In this document: piece by piece, positions 17,726-26,853 of the stretch
Numbering within the stretch: position 1 is the stretch's first letter
Layout: the number at the start of each line of letters is the position of its first letter
Assembly: GCA_942490885.1 (NCBI GenBank)
Contig: CALNYT010000002.1
Coordinates: 2,170,001-2,234,000 of the forward strand
From: Oceanirhabdus sp942490885
GTDB lineage: Bacteria > Bacillota > Clostridia > Clostridiales > Clostridiaceae
Direction of reading: 5' to 3'
DNA length: 64,000 nucleotides
Program-made: the position numbers and the translations under genes
Notes under the pieces: generated by a model
The model's database searches: none
Told to the model about the DNA's origin: nothing
The model's input: only the letters and a program-made list of their open reading frames with translations

Positions 17726-18475
17726 ATGGAAATTAAAGAAGGAATCGTTTTTAAAAGAGCAGACATAGATAAAAAAAAGTATTTTAAGAACATGGATTTA
17801 TTAAGAAGACGTCTTTGCTTTTTAGCTTTAAAAGATGATAAAGTTATTGGAACCATTGAATTTAAGATTTTTGATATGGTTAATGCAAGAATAGAATATA
17901 TTAATATTTCGTGGGACAAGACTACTGATCACTTGGAACTCTTAGAAGGATTTATTCAAGAATTTCTATGGTGGAATGAATATATTAAAAATATAGCTAT
18001 TGAAATCCCTTTAATGAGAAAAATTTGTAAAGAAGAGCATGATATTTTAAGAGCTGGATTTCTTAAAGAAAGTATGTATACATTTAAAAATCCAAACTCA
18101 ACTGAGATATTTAAGATAGAAGTTAGTGAAGTTAGTCCAAGCCAATTAACAGTTGATAGAAGCAAATTGAAGCAATTAGAGGCATGGGTAAAATCCTCAA
18201 AAGATATCATTTGTACCTTTGTGAGAATAGATGGTAAAACTGTATGTATTGATGGGCATACTAGACTCGTTTACGCTATATTAAATGACTATAAATATAT
18301 TTACGGTATATTTACTAAAGAATATGATGATATTGGGCTTTACAAAGAGACATTAAGATGGTGTAGGGATGAGAAAATTTATTCAGCAGAAGATTTGGTT
18401 AAGAACATAGTGGATACTGGAGAACATGAAAAAAGATGGATTTTAAGATCTAATGAATTTCTAAATGGAGTATAA
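17726..18475 (+). CDS. GNAT-like / ParB-like two-part protein ('histone acetyltransferase'-type family)
   Basis: The first 125 residues look like a GNAT acetyltransferase fold (DDKVIGTIEFKI, then an EIPLMR...GFLKESMYTFK segment), though the acetyl-CoA loop is not clear. Residues 130-200 (SPSQLTVDRSKLKQLEAWV, DGKTVCIDGHTRLVYAIL) match the ParB/sulfiredoxin-like domain of Firmicute proteins usually named 'histone acetyltransferase', where the GHTR motif is the ParB-type nucleotide/phosphate site. Substrate unknown; no histones are involved. A strong GGGGGG-type ribosome binding site precedes the ATG. Stands alone. Confidence 0.6.
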   Translation: MEIKEGIVFKRADIDKKKYFKNMDLLRRRLCFLALKDDKVIGTIEFKIFDMVNARIEYINISWDKTTDHLELLEGFIQEFLWWNEYIKNIAIEIPLMRKICKEEHDILRAGFLKESMYTFKNPNSTEIFKIEVSEVSPSQLTVDRSKLKQLEAWVKSSKDIICTFVRIDGKTVCIDGHTRLVYAILNDYKYIYGIFTKEYDDIGLYKETLRWCRDEKIYSAEDLVKNIVDTGEHEKRWILRSNEFLNGV

Positions 18476-18725
18476 TGTGGTTATAAATGAATCAACACTA
18501 AAACGTACAAAAATATACTACACTATGATGAGTGTTATATATATTTCTATTTTTACACGTTGTGAAAATTTGCTAGCAAAAATGCACATTTTGGAACAAG
18601 ATTAGGTTAAACATATAATTATTACTATTAGATACATTCTTAACATTTATAAATATTACACGATAAAATTAATAGGTGTATTTGAATATGTTTTATGACA
18701 TCAAATAATGAAGAGGAGAGAAAAA

Positions 18726-19067
18726 ATGGATTTTGACTATAACGAACAACCTTTACTAGTTGGTGGATTGAACTATGAAGAATCAACATTTGATAATATG
18801 AAATTTGTAGTTGAAGAATTTGCTGAAGGAATAATATCTTATGAAAGCAAAAAAAACGCTGAAGTCTTTCTAGCCAATATTAAAGATTATCTTTCTGAGG
18901 ATATATTTAATACATACATGAAAATAAAGAAACCTTTTTTTTATGGAATTCTTGAAACTGAAAAATATGAGATATATCTATATGCTGAAGATTTTGTTAG
19001 AGAGATGTATGAGTATAAAGAATATGAAGACAAGCTATTAAGAAGTTTAAAAAATGATGTTGATTGA
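18726..19067 (+). CDS. acidic protein of unknown function (113 aa)
   Basis: Not recognised. Strongly acidic, helical, no membrane segment. I take the ATG at 18726 because the ATG at 18708 is part of the AAGAGGAGAG binding site. It ends 23 nt before the signal peptidase gene and is probably cotranscribed with it. No functional link can be drawn from sequence. Confidence 0.65.
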   Translation: MDFDYNEQPLLVGGLNYEESTFDNMKFVVEEFAEGIISYESKKNAEVFLANIKDYLSEDIFNTYMKIKKPFFYGILETEKYEIYLYAEDFVREMYEYKEYEDKLLRSLKNDVD

Positions 19068-19090
19068 TATGATATAAGGAGGAGTATTTC

Positions 19091-19624
19091 GTGAAAAAAT
19101 TCTTGAAGAAAAATTTAGATGTTATAATAATTTTTGCAGTTATTTTCTCAATTAAATTCTTTGTTGTTGATATTATCCCTGTTGATGGACAATCAATGTA
19201 TCCCACTTTGAATATGAAGGATAACGGGGATAGAGTAGTTCTAAATAGGCTACCTCATTATAATAAGAAGTATGATAGAGGTGATATTGTAATTATAAAA
19301 AAGAAAATTGAACAGGGAGATAGCATAATAAAAAGAATAATTGGCGTAGAAGGGGATAAAGTAGAGATAAAAAAAGGATTTGTTTATCTTAATGATGAAC
19401 AACTTAAAGAAGTATACATAAAAGAACAAGGGGTTACTGGACCAGAAGGTATGTATATTGTACCACCAGGTCATGTGTTTGTACTTGGAGATAATAGAAT
19501 GAATAGCTCTGATAGCAGATATTATGGTTTTTTTAGTTTTGATGATATAAAAGGTGAAGCAGTGTATAGAGTTAATATACTGAAATTTGAAGGTAATTCA
19601 TTTAAGGTGCATACAAATAAATAG
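19091..19624 (+). CDS. lepB: signal peptidase I
   Basis: Membrane-bound serine/lysine protease that cleaves signal peptides of exported proteins. The 177-residue protein has one N-terminal membrane anchor (residues about 9-27), catalytic Ser35 in GQSMYPTL, catalytic Lys81 in IIKRIIGVEGD, and the GDNRMNSSDSR box near 145. Size fits Gram-positive SipS-type enzymes. GTG start with AAGGAGGAG 8 nt upstream. Follows the unknown acidic gene closely. Confidence 0.95.
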   Translation: MKKFLKKNLDVIIIFAVIFSIKFFVVDIIPVDGQSMYPTLNMKDNGDRVVLNRLPHYNKKYDRGDIVIIKKKIEQGDSIIKRIIGVEGDKVEIKKGFVYLNDEQLKEVYIKEQGVTGPEGMYIVPPGHVFVLGDNRMNSSDSRYYGFFSFDDIKGEAVYRVNILKFEGNSFKVHTNK

Positions 19625-19748
19625 AAATATTGAAGTCTAGAATTCCTCATAATAAGGGGGGGCTAGGCTTTTTATTTTTCATATAGTACATATCAATTCA
19701 AAAGATTAGGCAAAATAGAAATATATATATGATGATGAGGTAAATACT

Positions 19749-20048
19749 ATGAAAAGATGGTTTAGAGATGCTAGAAGAGAGATAGCCAAAATACCTATCA
19801 GGATTGTGCTAAGTATGTACACTATAGTTTTAATTGTTTTTGCGTTGATATACAGTAAAATCTCTAGTGGTTTCTATCATCAGACTATAAGACTTGAGAG
19901 TTCATATGATAGAGAAGCAGAGGCATTCTCTAAGAAAATTTTAGAAGCTATGAAAGCTAATTTTATAGAGGTTTATAAAAAAGAACAATTATTAATTGGA
20001 ATGACCCTTATGGGGCTATTTTTAAATAATGTAACGTATAGAGAATAA
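19749..20048 (+). CDS. small single-span membrane protein, unknown (99 aa)
   Basis: Not recognised. It has a basic N-terminus (KRWFRDARREIAK), one membrane helix (about residues 18-38) and a soluble tail of about 60 residues with some hydrophobic stretch at the end (LIGMTLMGLFL). The end looks abrupt, so it could be the surviving N-terminal part of a longer membrane protein. It has GATGAGG upstream as a weak ribosome binding site. A short hairpin overlaps its stop region (20039-20078). Confidence 0.5.
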   Translation: MKRWFRDARREIAKIPIRIVLSMYTIVLIVFALIYSKISSGFYHQTIRLESSYDREAEAFSKKILEAMKANFIEVYKKEQLLIGMTLMGLFLNNVTYRE

Positions 20049-20084
20049 GAGGAGCACGTATCGTGGGTTTCTCTTAATTTCTGC

Positions 20085-20113
20085 TTTACGTTTTACGGCT
20101 AGTATTGTATAAT
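20085..20113 (+). promoter_or_regulatory. promoter of the MATE gene
   Basis: TTTACG, 17-nt spacer, TATAAT. The -10 box covers the region of an upstream in-frame TTG (20105), which argues that translation starts later, at 20174. Confidence 0.6.
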
Positions 20114-20173
20114 ATGCTAATGAGTAATTCGAAACACGAAATATTTCAAAAGAAAAAGGTGAGGCTTGAGAGT

Positions 20174-21541
20174 ATGAGAAGATTAAATATAAAAGATAAA
20201 GGGTTTATTCAAGCGTTGGTAACTATTGCTATACCAATTACTATACAGAACTTTTTTTCAACATCATTAAACTTTGTAGATAATATTATGATTGGGCGAT
20301 TAGGAAAGGAAGCAATAGCTGCTGTTGGACAGGCTAATAAGTTATTCTTTTTATTTGTACTAATACTATTTGGTGTATATAGTGGTGCAGGAGTGTTTTC
20401 AGCGCAGTTTTGGGGGAAGAAGGATATTCCAAATATTAAAAGAGTACTTGGACTCTCTTTAATAATTGGAGGAGCAATAAGCATAATATTCTCACTTGGT
20501 GCTACATTGGCTCCAAAGACAATTATGACTATGTTCTCAAAAGATGCAGAAGTAATTAAACTAGGTGCTGAGTATCTTAGAATAATAGGTATTAGTTATC
20601 TATTTACAAGTATTACATTTGGATTTGGTATGTCAGCTAGAAGTGTAGGTTTGACTAAAATCCCTATGTATGCTAGTGTAATATCGCTTGGGGTTAATAC
20701 GCTCTTAAACTATATACTTATTTTTGGTAAATATGGATTTGAAGCTATGGGGGTTAAAGGTGCAGCTATTGCCACACTGATAGCTAGAAGTATTGAACTC
20801 TTATTTATGTTATATCTTCTGTATAGATATAACGGAGGGACTGTTATTGCAGCTAAGTTTAATGAGTTATTTGATCTTTCCCAAGAGTTTGTTGCAAAGA
20901 TTCTTAAAACTGCATTGCCAGTAATATTAAACGAATTTTTGTGGTCTTTAGGAATGACAATCTACGCTATTATATATGGCCGTATCAGTACAGAGGCTGT
21001 AAACTCTGTTGAGATTAGCAATACAATTCTTAATTTGTTTATGATTATAGGAAGAAGTATTGCAAGTGCTTCGGCTGTTATGATTGGAAATAAAATTGGG
21101 GATGATAATATTAAAGAGGCAAATACTTACGCAAGACGACTCTGTAAACTTGGAGTTTATGTAGGTATTGTAATGGGAGCAATATTAATGATATCAGCAC
21201 CAATGTTTGTAAAATTATTTAATGTGGAACAAACAATAAAGAATGATGTTGTGACTATTCTTATAGTGATGGGATTCATTACATTTATAAAGATACTCAA
21301 TGGTATTCTTGTTGTAGGAGTATTTAGAAGTGGCGGAGAGACTGTATTTGCTATGTTATTAGATAGCGGGACAGTATGGCTTATTGGAATCCCTATGGCT
21401 ATAATAGGTGGTCTTTGGCTCAAGTTTCCAATCACTGTAGTTATCGCTTTAGTGAATCTTGAAGAAGTTGTAAAAGTTACTATAGGTCTGAAGAGAATGC
21501 TTAAAAACAAATGGATTAAAAATATAGTAAATGATATGTAA
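20174..21541 (+). CDS. MATE family efflux transporter
   Basis: The protein of 455 residues has about twelve predicted membrane helices and two homologous halves with MATE signatures (FVDNIMIGRLGKEAIAAVG near the N-terminus). Members export drugs or metabolites in exchange for Na+ or H+; the substrate is unknown. I choose the ATG at 20174, preceded at 9 nt by AGGTGAGG and 60 nt after a promoter. An in-frame TTG at 20105 would lie within the promoter. Terminator directly downstream. Confidence 0.92.
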   Translation: MRRLNIKDKGFIQALVTIAIPITIQNFFSTSLNFVDNIMIGRLGKEAIAAVGQANKLFFLFVLILFGVYSGAGVFSAQFWGKKDIPNIKRVLGLSLIIGGAISIIFSLGATLAPKTIMTMFSKDAEVIKLGAEYLRIIGISYLFTSITFGFGMSARSVGLTKIPMYASVISLGVNTLLNYILIFGKYGFEAMGVKGAAIATLIARSIELLFMLYLLYRYNGGTVIAAKFNELFDLSQEFVAKILKTALPVILNEFLWSLGMTIYAIIYGRISTEAVNSVEISNTILNLFMIIGRSIASASAVMIGNKIGDDNIKEANTYARRLCKLGVYVGIVMGAILMISAPMFVKLFNVEQTIKNDVVTILIVMGFITFIKILNGILVVGVFRSGGETVFAMLLDSGTVWLIGIPMAIIGGLWLKFPITVVIALVNLEEVVKVTIGLKRMLKNKWIKNIVNDM

Positions 21542-21585
21542 AAATATGTTTAGAGATTGTCATTGACCAATTAATTATTAAAGTA

Positions 21586-21617
21586 TAAAAGCTCGTAGCT
21601 ATGTCGCGAGCTTTTTT
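21586..21617 (+). terminator. terminator after the MATE gene
   Basis: Stem AAAGCTCG/CGAGCTTT with T-run. Confidence 0.8.
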
Positions 21618-21683
21618 GTATAGATTTGCATAATTGGTGATATAGTAAAAGGGAAGTGGGTTGAATTATGGAGCTGATATAAA

Positions 21684-22445
21684 GTGAAAAAAAATAATCT
21701 CAAAGATAAGAATAGAGAAAGTTATGTTGTGTGGAGAGGAATACGAAGAGTTTTACTTTTAATCAACGCTGTGGTAACTATTATAGTTGGTTTTGCGGGA
21801 ATACACTTTACGTATGCACAGACTAAAATATATGATAAACAAAGAGAATATATGGATATGCAGTTGCAACCACATTATAATATGGCTCTTTTATATGAGA
21901 ATAAAAATGAAAAGGGAAGTTTTACAGATAATAACCTCAAAATATATAATTCTGGGGGGAATTTTTATGAATTTAATTGTGATAGTATTGAATTTCTAAA
22001 AGTTGCTTATGGAAGTGATATATATATGTTACCGATTAAGGGTTTTTTTAAAGTTAATAGACAATTTTTTAGTGAAAATGATAAATTAGTATTTGAGGCA
22101 ATTGGAAATAACAATAATTTATTAATTGATAATTTAAATGATAGTCTAGCACAATATGCAAAAAATCAGGGATTGAGTTTAGATATAAAAGTAGAGATAT
22201 TCGTTAAAATTGGATATCAAGATATTTTTGGAGTTGATTATGTAAAGTATTTTCGTGGTAATAAAGGTAGATTAATTAAGAAAGAACATGGAGAAAAGAT
22301 TTTTGAGCTACATGATGAATATATAGAAATAAATGGTAATTTAAAGAGTGGGGATTTAAATAACAAAAAGTTAATTAAGTTCTTAGAATATGAAAAAAAG
22401 ATAGATAGCAATAAATTTAAGGAATTATTTAATTACGAATACTAA
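21684..22445 (+). CDS. membrane-anchored protein of unknown function (253 aa)
   Basis: Not recognised. One membrane helix at about residues 25-47 after a basic N-terminus, then about 200 residues of probably extracytoplasmic, beta-rich domain with N/D/K-rich composition. GTG start with GGAGCTGAT upstream, a moderate site. It lies beside a tRNA gene on the opposite strand, a common insertion site for accessory DNA, and may be an accessory gene. Confidence 0.6.
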   Translation: MKKNNLKDKNRESYVVWRGIRRVLLLINAVVTIIVGFAGIHFTYAQTKIYDKQREYMDMQLQPHYNMALLYENKNEKGSFTDNNLKIYNSGGNFYEFNCDSIEFLKVAYGSDIYMLPIKGFFKVNRQFFSENDKLVFEAIGNNNNLLIDNLNDSLAQYAKNQGLSLDIKVEIFVKIGYQDIFGVDYVKYFRGNKGRLIKKEHGEKIFELHDEYIEINGNLKSGDLNNKKLIKFLEYEKKIDSNKFKELFNYEY

Positions 22446-22460
22446 ACAACCTGAGATCTT

Positions 22461-22536
22461 TGGTCTGGGTGACTGGACTCGAACCAGCGGCCTCAGGCAC
22501 CCCATACCTGCACGCTACCATCTGCGCTACACCCAG
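22461..22536 (-). tRNA. tRNA-Pro (anticodon GGG)
   Basis: A 76-nt cloverleaf on the minus strand: acceptor CTGGGTG/CACCCAG, D stem GCGC/GCGT, anticodon stem CAGGT/GCCTG with loop ATGGGGT (anticodon GGG, reads CCC and CCT), T arm GCTGG-TTCGAGT-CCAGT, discriminator A and an encoded CCA. A first base C paired to G72 is typical of bacterial tRNA-Pro. Confidence 0.9.
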
Positions 22537-22668
22537 TTGTAAATTAAATATATTATATCAAACTTTTTATGATAAAACAACCAATGTTGTAATTATATAG
22601 TATATTATTCTTTGAAAATGAATAATTACCTATTGGAAGTTAAAACTATATTCATAGGAGTGAGGTTG

Positions 22669-22869
22669 ATGAAAAAAGTTTTTTTTTACTTAGGGACATT
22701 TATAATTTCATATATATTATTTTTATTTATTGCATATAAAACCGCTTCAATTATTCCAATTCATAGCTTTGATGATAGTGTAATAATAAGTGGTCTATGC
22801 GTTATATTCGCAACTATTGTATTGTGTACTATTTTGATAATTAAAAAGATTGAGGAGAAGAAATCATGA
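22669..22869 (+). CDS. small two-helix membrane protein, unknown (66 aa)
   Basis: Not recognised. Two membrane helices (about residues 3-22 and 37-58) and a lysine-rich C-terminus. I start at the ATG at 22669 because AGGAGTGAGG precedes it; an upstream ATG at 22612 lacks a site. Possibly orphan. Confidence 0.55.
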   Translation: MKKVFFYLGTFIISYILFLFIAYKTASIIPIHSFDDSVIISGLCVIFATIVLCTILIIKKIEEKKS

Positions 22870-22931
22870 GAGTCTAGTATATGAGTATATGCTGCTTTAT
22901 GGAAATTAGATAAAATATAAAGGTTGTACTT

Positions 22932-23393
22932 TTAAGTTGATATTTCTTTATTTGGAAGAAGTTTTTTCAAAGCATTAATTGAATCTTCTTTAAAATATAT
23001 TATTCTTGAACTCTCATTATTAAAATATAAATATGTGTCTGCTTTTTCGGAATACTTGTATGTTTTTCTTTCATACCCATGGATATATTCAATTGGTATA
23101 CTAGCTATTCCTAAATCTTTTTCAAAATTACCGTTCGCAAACTTTAACATATCATTATCTATCCATATATATAATTCTTTATTACTAAAGTCTGAATCTA
23201 GTGATTCAAAATTGAGAGAATTTACAAAATTTATATTATCATTAGGAATTCCGAGTTTGTTAATATAAAGATTTAAATTTTCATTTATATCTTTAATAAT
23301 TGTATTTCTAGAACGTAAAAATTTATAGAAAGTATAAGCAAAAAATAAAATAGTGAACAATAAAAACCACGCTAGAATGATAAAAAATATCAT
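22932..23393 (-). CDS. membrane-anchored protein of unknown function (153 aa)
   Basis: Not recognised. N-terminal membrane helix (residues 2-22) and a soluble cytosolic-looking domain of about 120 residues whose second half (IASIPIEYIHGYERK ... RIIYFKEDSINALKKLLP) resembles small PH-like or bPH domains. AAGGAG precedes the ATG. Convergent with the small gene at 22669-22869. Confidence 0.6.
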   Translation of the reverse strand: MIFFIILAWFLLFTILFFAYTFYKFLRSRNTIIKDINENLNLYINKLGIPNDNINFVNSLNFESLDSDFSNKELYIWIDNDMLKFANGNFEKDLGIASIPIEYIHGYERKTYKYSEKADTYLYFNNESSRIIYFKEDSINALKKLLPNKEIST

Positions 23394-23526
23394 AACAAAT
23401 CTCCTTGTCTTAATTAATAATAAGATAATATCACATTATATGAGATATAACAAATATTTGTGCCATTGTTCTACAATTTTGCATAGTATATAGCATAATA
23501 CGAAACCAAAGAGGAGAGGAAGGAAC

Positions 23527-24459
23527 ATGGCAGATATCATTGTCCCAACAGATAAAGCAACAATCCAAGAGGCTATAAACTCAGCAACAGCTGGAGACAT
23601 AATAATATTGCTACCTGGAGAATATGAAGAACAAGTGATAATAACAAAGAATGATATTACAATTAGAGGTCTCACTGTAGTTGGTGTAAATATACGTGGT
23701 AGTAACTCAAATGACATAGCATTCACTGTTTTAGCTGACAATATTAAGTTTTATGACTTAAATATTGAGAATTATTATATTGGAGCTTATTTAAATGGAA
23801 ATTATGCTAAAATTGAAGAGGTTCAATTTAGGAATTGTGGTAGTTTTGGAATAGTTTTATCTGGTAAGAATCATTCAATAAATAACTGCTCATTTAACGA
23901 ATGTGGATTATTTGGGATGAATATAGGTGGAGATTCTCATAAAATAACAAGCAATATGTTTAATAGTAACACAGTTGGTTGTATAGCAAATAGCTTAGAG
24001 CCTCTTACTAATACCTTAATGGCAAAAAATATAGCAATTAATTCACCAGTAGGTATAAATCTAAGTCATTGTCAATCTCAGTGTAATGAGATTATTCAGA
24101 ATGTAATAACAACTGATACAGGATTGTTTTTGAGTTCACCTTACACAAAAATTGAAAAGAATTCATTTCAGAATTGTGAAGATGCAGGTTTGATTATTAA
24201 CTCTAAGAATAATGAAGTTAATAATAATGTTATTTCAAATGGAAGAAATGGTATAATCGTCATTGATAGATTTAATAAATTTGAGAGACAAATTATTGGT
24301 AATATGAAAGAGGCTTGCGCTACTTTTGCTGATGGAGATAATTCATTTACCGCGGGAGTATTATCTAATAGCACAATAGGTATTAGAAGTATTGACAATA
24401 GCAATCAATTTCAAAATAATGTATTTGTTAATGTTAAAAGAGATAGCATTTTAATATAA
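23527..24459 (+). CDS. right-handed parallel beta-helix (PbH1/NosD-like) repeat protein
   Basis: The 310 residues start with a pectate-lyase-type opening (ADIIVPTDKATIQEAINSA) and continue with about ten PbH1 rungs (patterns such as IEEVQFRNCGSFGIVLSG, repeated N-N ladders). The fold is seen in polysaccharide lyases, NosD and some spore or surface proteins. No signal peptide and no catalytic signature were seen, so it is probably cytosolic or released by mother-cell lysis. Substrate unknown. GAGAGGAAGG precedes the ATG. Ends in a small hairpin terminator. Confidence 0.75.
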   Translation: MADIIVPTDKATIQEAINSATAGDIIILLPGEYEEQVIITKNDITIRGLTVVGVNIRGSNSNDIAFTVLADNIKFYDLNIENYYIGAYLNGNYAKIEEVQFRNCGSFGIVLSGKNHSINNCSFNECGLFGMNIGGDSHKITSNMFNSNTVGCIANSLEPLTNTLMAKNIAINSPVGINLSHCQSQCNEIIQNVITTDTGLFLSSPYTKIEKNSFQNCEDAGLIINSKNNEVNNNVISNGRNGIIVIDRFNKFERQIIGNMKEACATFADGDNSFTAGVLSNSTIGIRSIDNSNQFQNNVFVNVKRDSILI

Positions 24460-24460
24460 A

Positions 24461-24486
24461 TAAGAGGTGAATTCACCTCTTGTTTA
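24461..24486 (+). terminator. terminator after the beta-helix gene
   Basis: AAGAGGTGAATTCACCTCTT palindrome followed by a T-rich tail. Confidence 0.65.
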
Positions 24487-24644
24487 TTATGATGATATAA
24501 GTAAGTTATAACTATAATATATGTAAAACTATATAGAAGTGATGAAAATAAGACAGGTTTTGCATATAAAGTATTTGATTAAAATATCAATTAATATTCA
24601 AAATGGAGAATAATTGGTATAATTAATACAGAGGTGATTGTTTT

Positions 24645-25352
24645 ATGGAAAGAGAAAGTATATTAGTAATTGAAGATGATATTAATATTAACAATATGAT
24701 TAAGGAAGTTCTTATTAAAGAAGGATATGATGTTGAACAAGCTTTTCATGGGCAGGAAGGGATTCTGAAATTTGAGAAAAGTAATTATAATTTAATTTTA
24801 CTTGATGTAATGATGCCAATAATTGATGGTTTGGAAACAATGAGAAGAATTAGAATGAAGAGTAATGTTCCTATAATAATTTTATCAGCAAAGGGTGAGG
24901 AAACTGATAAGATAATTGGTCTAGGAATGGGAGCAGATGATTATCTTACGAAGCCTTTTTCTGTTCCAGAATTGATAGCAAGAATAAAGTGTAATATTAG
25001 AAGATATAACCATTATAGTGAAGAGAAAGAAGGTATTATTAAATCAATTTACAAGTATGGCAATGTTACTTTTGATATCAATAACTATTGTGTGTATAAA
25101 GGAGAACAAGAAGTAGCATTAACTGCAAAAGAAATGAATATTTTAAAACTATTCTTTGAAAATCCAAACAGAGTATTTACAAAAGTACAGATATATGACA
25201 GTGTTTGGGGGGAAGAGTTTATTACTGATTACAACACTGTTACAGTACATATGAGAAGACTTAGAAGTAAGATAGAGGATGACCCGAATAACCCTAATTT
25301 AATTGAAACTGTATGGGGAATTGGATATAAATTGGCTGGGATGAAAAAATGA
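24645..25352 (+). CDS. OmpR/PhoB-family response regulator
   Basis: The 235-residue protein has an N-terminal receiver domain (acidic pocket EDD near residue 8, phosphoacceptor Asp in LLDVMMP near 53, Lys in LTKPFS near 104) and a C-terminal winged-helix DNA-binding domain (ALTAKEMNIL onwards, ending VWGIGYKL). Overlaps the kinase gene by the ATGA arrangement, so the two are a cognate pair. Target genes not evident. Confidence 0.96.
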   Translation: MERESILVIEDDININNMIKEVLIKEGYDVEQAFHGQEGILKFEKSNYNLILLDVMMPIIDGLETMRRIRMKSNVPIIILSAKGEETDKIIGLGMGADDYLTKPFSVPELIARIKCNIRRYNHYSEEKEGIIKSIYKYGNVTFDINNYCVYKGEQEVALTAKEMNILKLFFENPNRVFTKVQIYDSVWGEEFITDYNTVTVHMRRLRSKIEDDPNNPNLIETVWGIGYKLAGMKK

Positions 25353-26251
25353 TGTATATTTTGTTAGTAATTATTTTGATTTTATGTGTATTACTTTATA
25401 ATGAAAGAATATATAATGTTAAAATATCCAATAAGTTAAAGGAAATATTAGAAGAAGAGTCAATGCAGCGTTTGAAGTTTGAAAATGCATCAAAAGATAA
25501 AAAGAAATTATTGAACAATATCAATAATCTTATGGATAAACATCAACATATATTTATGGAAAACAAGAAATATATTGAGCAACATAGAAGAATGATTTCA
25601 AACATATCTCATGATATTAGAACTCCATTAACTTCTTTGATTGGATATATTGAATTATCCCAAAGTGAGGATATACCTCTATCAAAGAGAATGGATTATT
25701 TAAATATTGCTTATAGTAGAGGGATAGTTTTAAAAAATATGATTGAAGAATTTTTTCATATGTCTAAACTAGAATCTGATGATGTTGAAGTGAAAATAGA
25801 GACGGTTAATCTCAGTGAAATTTTAAGAAATAATATTATATCCTTCATAAGTGAATTTGAGAAAAAAGATATACAACTTAATATTAATATTGGTGATCAA
25901 GAAGTATTTATAATGGGAGATGTGGTTTGTCTTAATAGAATAATATCTAATATAATTTCAAATAGTATCAAATATGGATATGAAGGTAAAATAATTGGAA
26001 TAGATCTTTCAGTTGAAGTAAAAACAGTGAATTTAGTAATTTGGGATAAAGGAAAAGGAATTCATCAGGATGAACTGCCATATATTTTTGAACGTTTATA
26101 CACTGGTGAAAAATCAAGAAATAGAGATTTTCAAGGAAGTGGATTAGGACTAGCCATAACTAAAAGTCTTGTTGAAAAAATGAATGGAAGTATTTCTGTT
26201 GAAAGTAAACCCTTCATGCGAACAAGTTTCAAAGTTACCTTCAATAAATAA
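25349..26251 (+). CDS. sensor histidine kinase
   Basis: The 300-residue kinase has one N-terminal membrane helix (residues 2-18), a coiled-coil linker, the phospho-His box (ISHDIRTPLTSLIGY, His near 90) and a HATPase domain with N, G1 (WDKGKGI) and G2 (GSGLGLAITKSL) boxes. It lacks an extracellular sensor loop, so it may sense within the membrane or through a partner. Many such short kinases pair with ABC transporters; none is adjacent here. Confidence 0.94.
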   Translation: MMYILLVIILILCVLLYNERIYNVKISNKLKEILEEESMQRLKFENASKDKKKLLNNINNLMDKHQHIFMENKKYIEQHRRMISNISHDIRTPLTSLIGYIELSQSEDIPLSKRMDYLNIAYSRGIVLKNMIEEFFHMSKLESDDVEVKIETVNLSEILRNNIISFISEFEKKDIQLNINIGDQEVFIMGDVVCLNRIISNIISNSIKYGYEGKIIGIDLSVEVKTVNLVIWDKGKGIHQDELPYIFERLYTGEKSRNRDFQGSGLGLAITKSLVEKMNGSISVESKPFMRTSFKVTFNK

Positions 26252-26403
26252 TAAGCAGATACCAGGGTGTCTGCTTTCGTTATATTAAATTTTAAAGATG
26301 ATAATAAATTTAAGTATATATACATATATAAAGAGAATATAATTTAAAGAAACAATTTTTGAATGAAGATTTAAAGCGTGTAGTGAAAGAAGGTGATTAT
26401 AAA

Positions 26404-26853
26404 GTGAAAAAAATTTTAGCTTTAGGTAATATTTTATTATCTCATGGTGGAGTTGCAATTTACTTAGCAGATTATTTAGAAAAGGAATTTAATACTTTGA
26501 GATATGAAGTAATAAAATGTGAAACTGATAATAGTTATGCTATAAGTTGTATTGATGAAGGGGATGAATTGGTAATACTAGATGCTTCTTTTACTGGTGA
26601 GGATTCAGGTAGAATACGTAGTATGAGTATAGAGGAATATAGAGTTGACTATTATAGCAATAAAGCTTATTGTCACAGTAATACTCTGTTCGACTATATC
26701 TTTAAAAACAATAAAAGCTACAGAGGTAATGTTATTTTGATTGAGGTATGTAATATGGAACTTAATGATAGGTTAAGTGAGATGATGGTGGAGAGTTTTG
26801 ATAAGATAGCTTCATCAGTATTGAAAGAGATTAAAAAGTTGAGTAATTTATAG
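26404..26853 (+). CDS. divergent hydrogenase-maturation-protease-like protein
   Basis: The 149 residues match the HyaD/HycI fold: ILALGNILLSHGGVAIYLADYL at the start, then DELVILDAS near 60 and a His-containing AYCHSNTLFDYI near 95. In true proteases the first block reads GNxLxxDEGxG and its Glu, with a later Asp and His, binds Ni of the hydrogenase precursor. Here DEG is replaced by SHGG, so the first metal ligand is lost; Asp and His remain. I use the GTG at 26404 with AAGGTGA upstream; an upstream in-frame TTG at 26359 is unsupported. No hydrogenase gene is adjacent. Confidence 0.6.
   Translation: MKKILALGNILLSHGGVAIYLADYLEKEFNTLRYEVIKCETDNSYAISCIDEGDELVILDASFTGEDSGRIRSMSIEEYRVDYYSNKAYCHSNTLFDYIFKNNKSYRGNVILIEVCNMELNDRLSEMMVESFDKIASSVLKEIKKLSNL

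Noticed and set aside
20105..20173. 23-codon N-terminal extension of the MATE protein
   Set aside because: The TTG overlaps a good -10 box, and the ATG at 20174 has a proper binding site.
21787..21999. 70-codon plus-strand frame inside the gene at 21684-22445
   Set aside because: Overlaps the longer, better supported frame and has no binding site.
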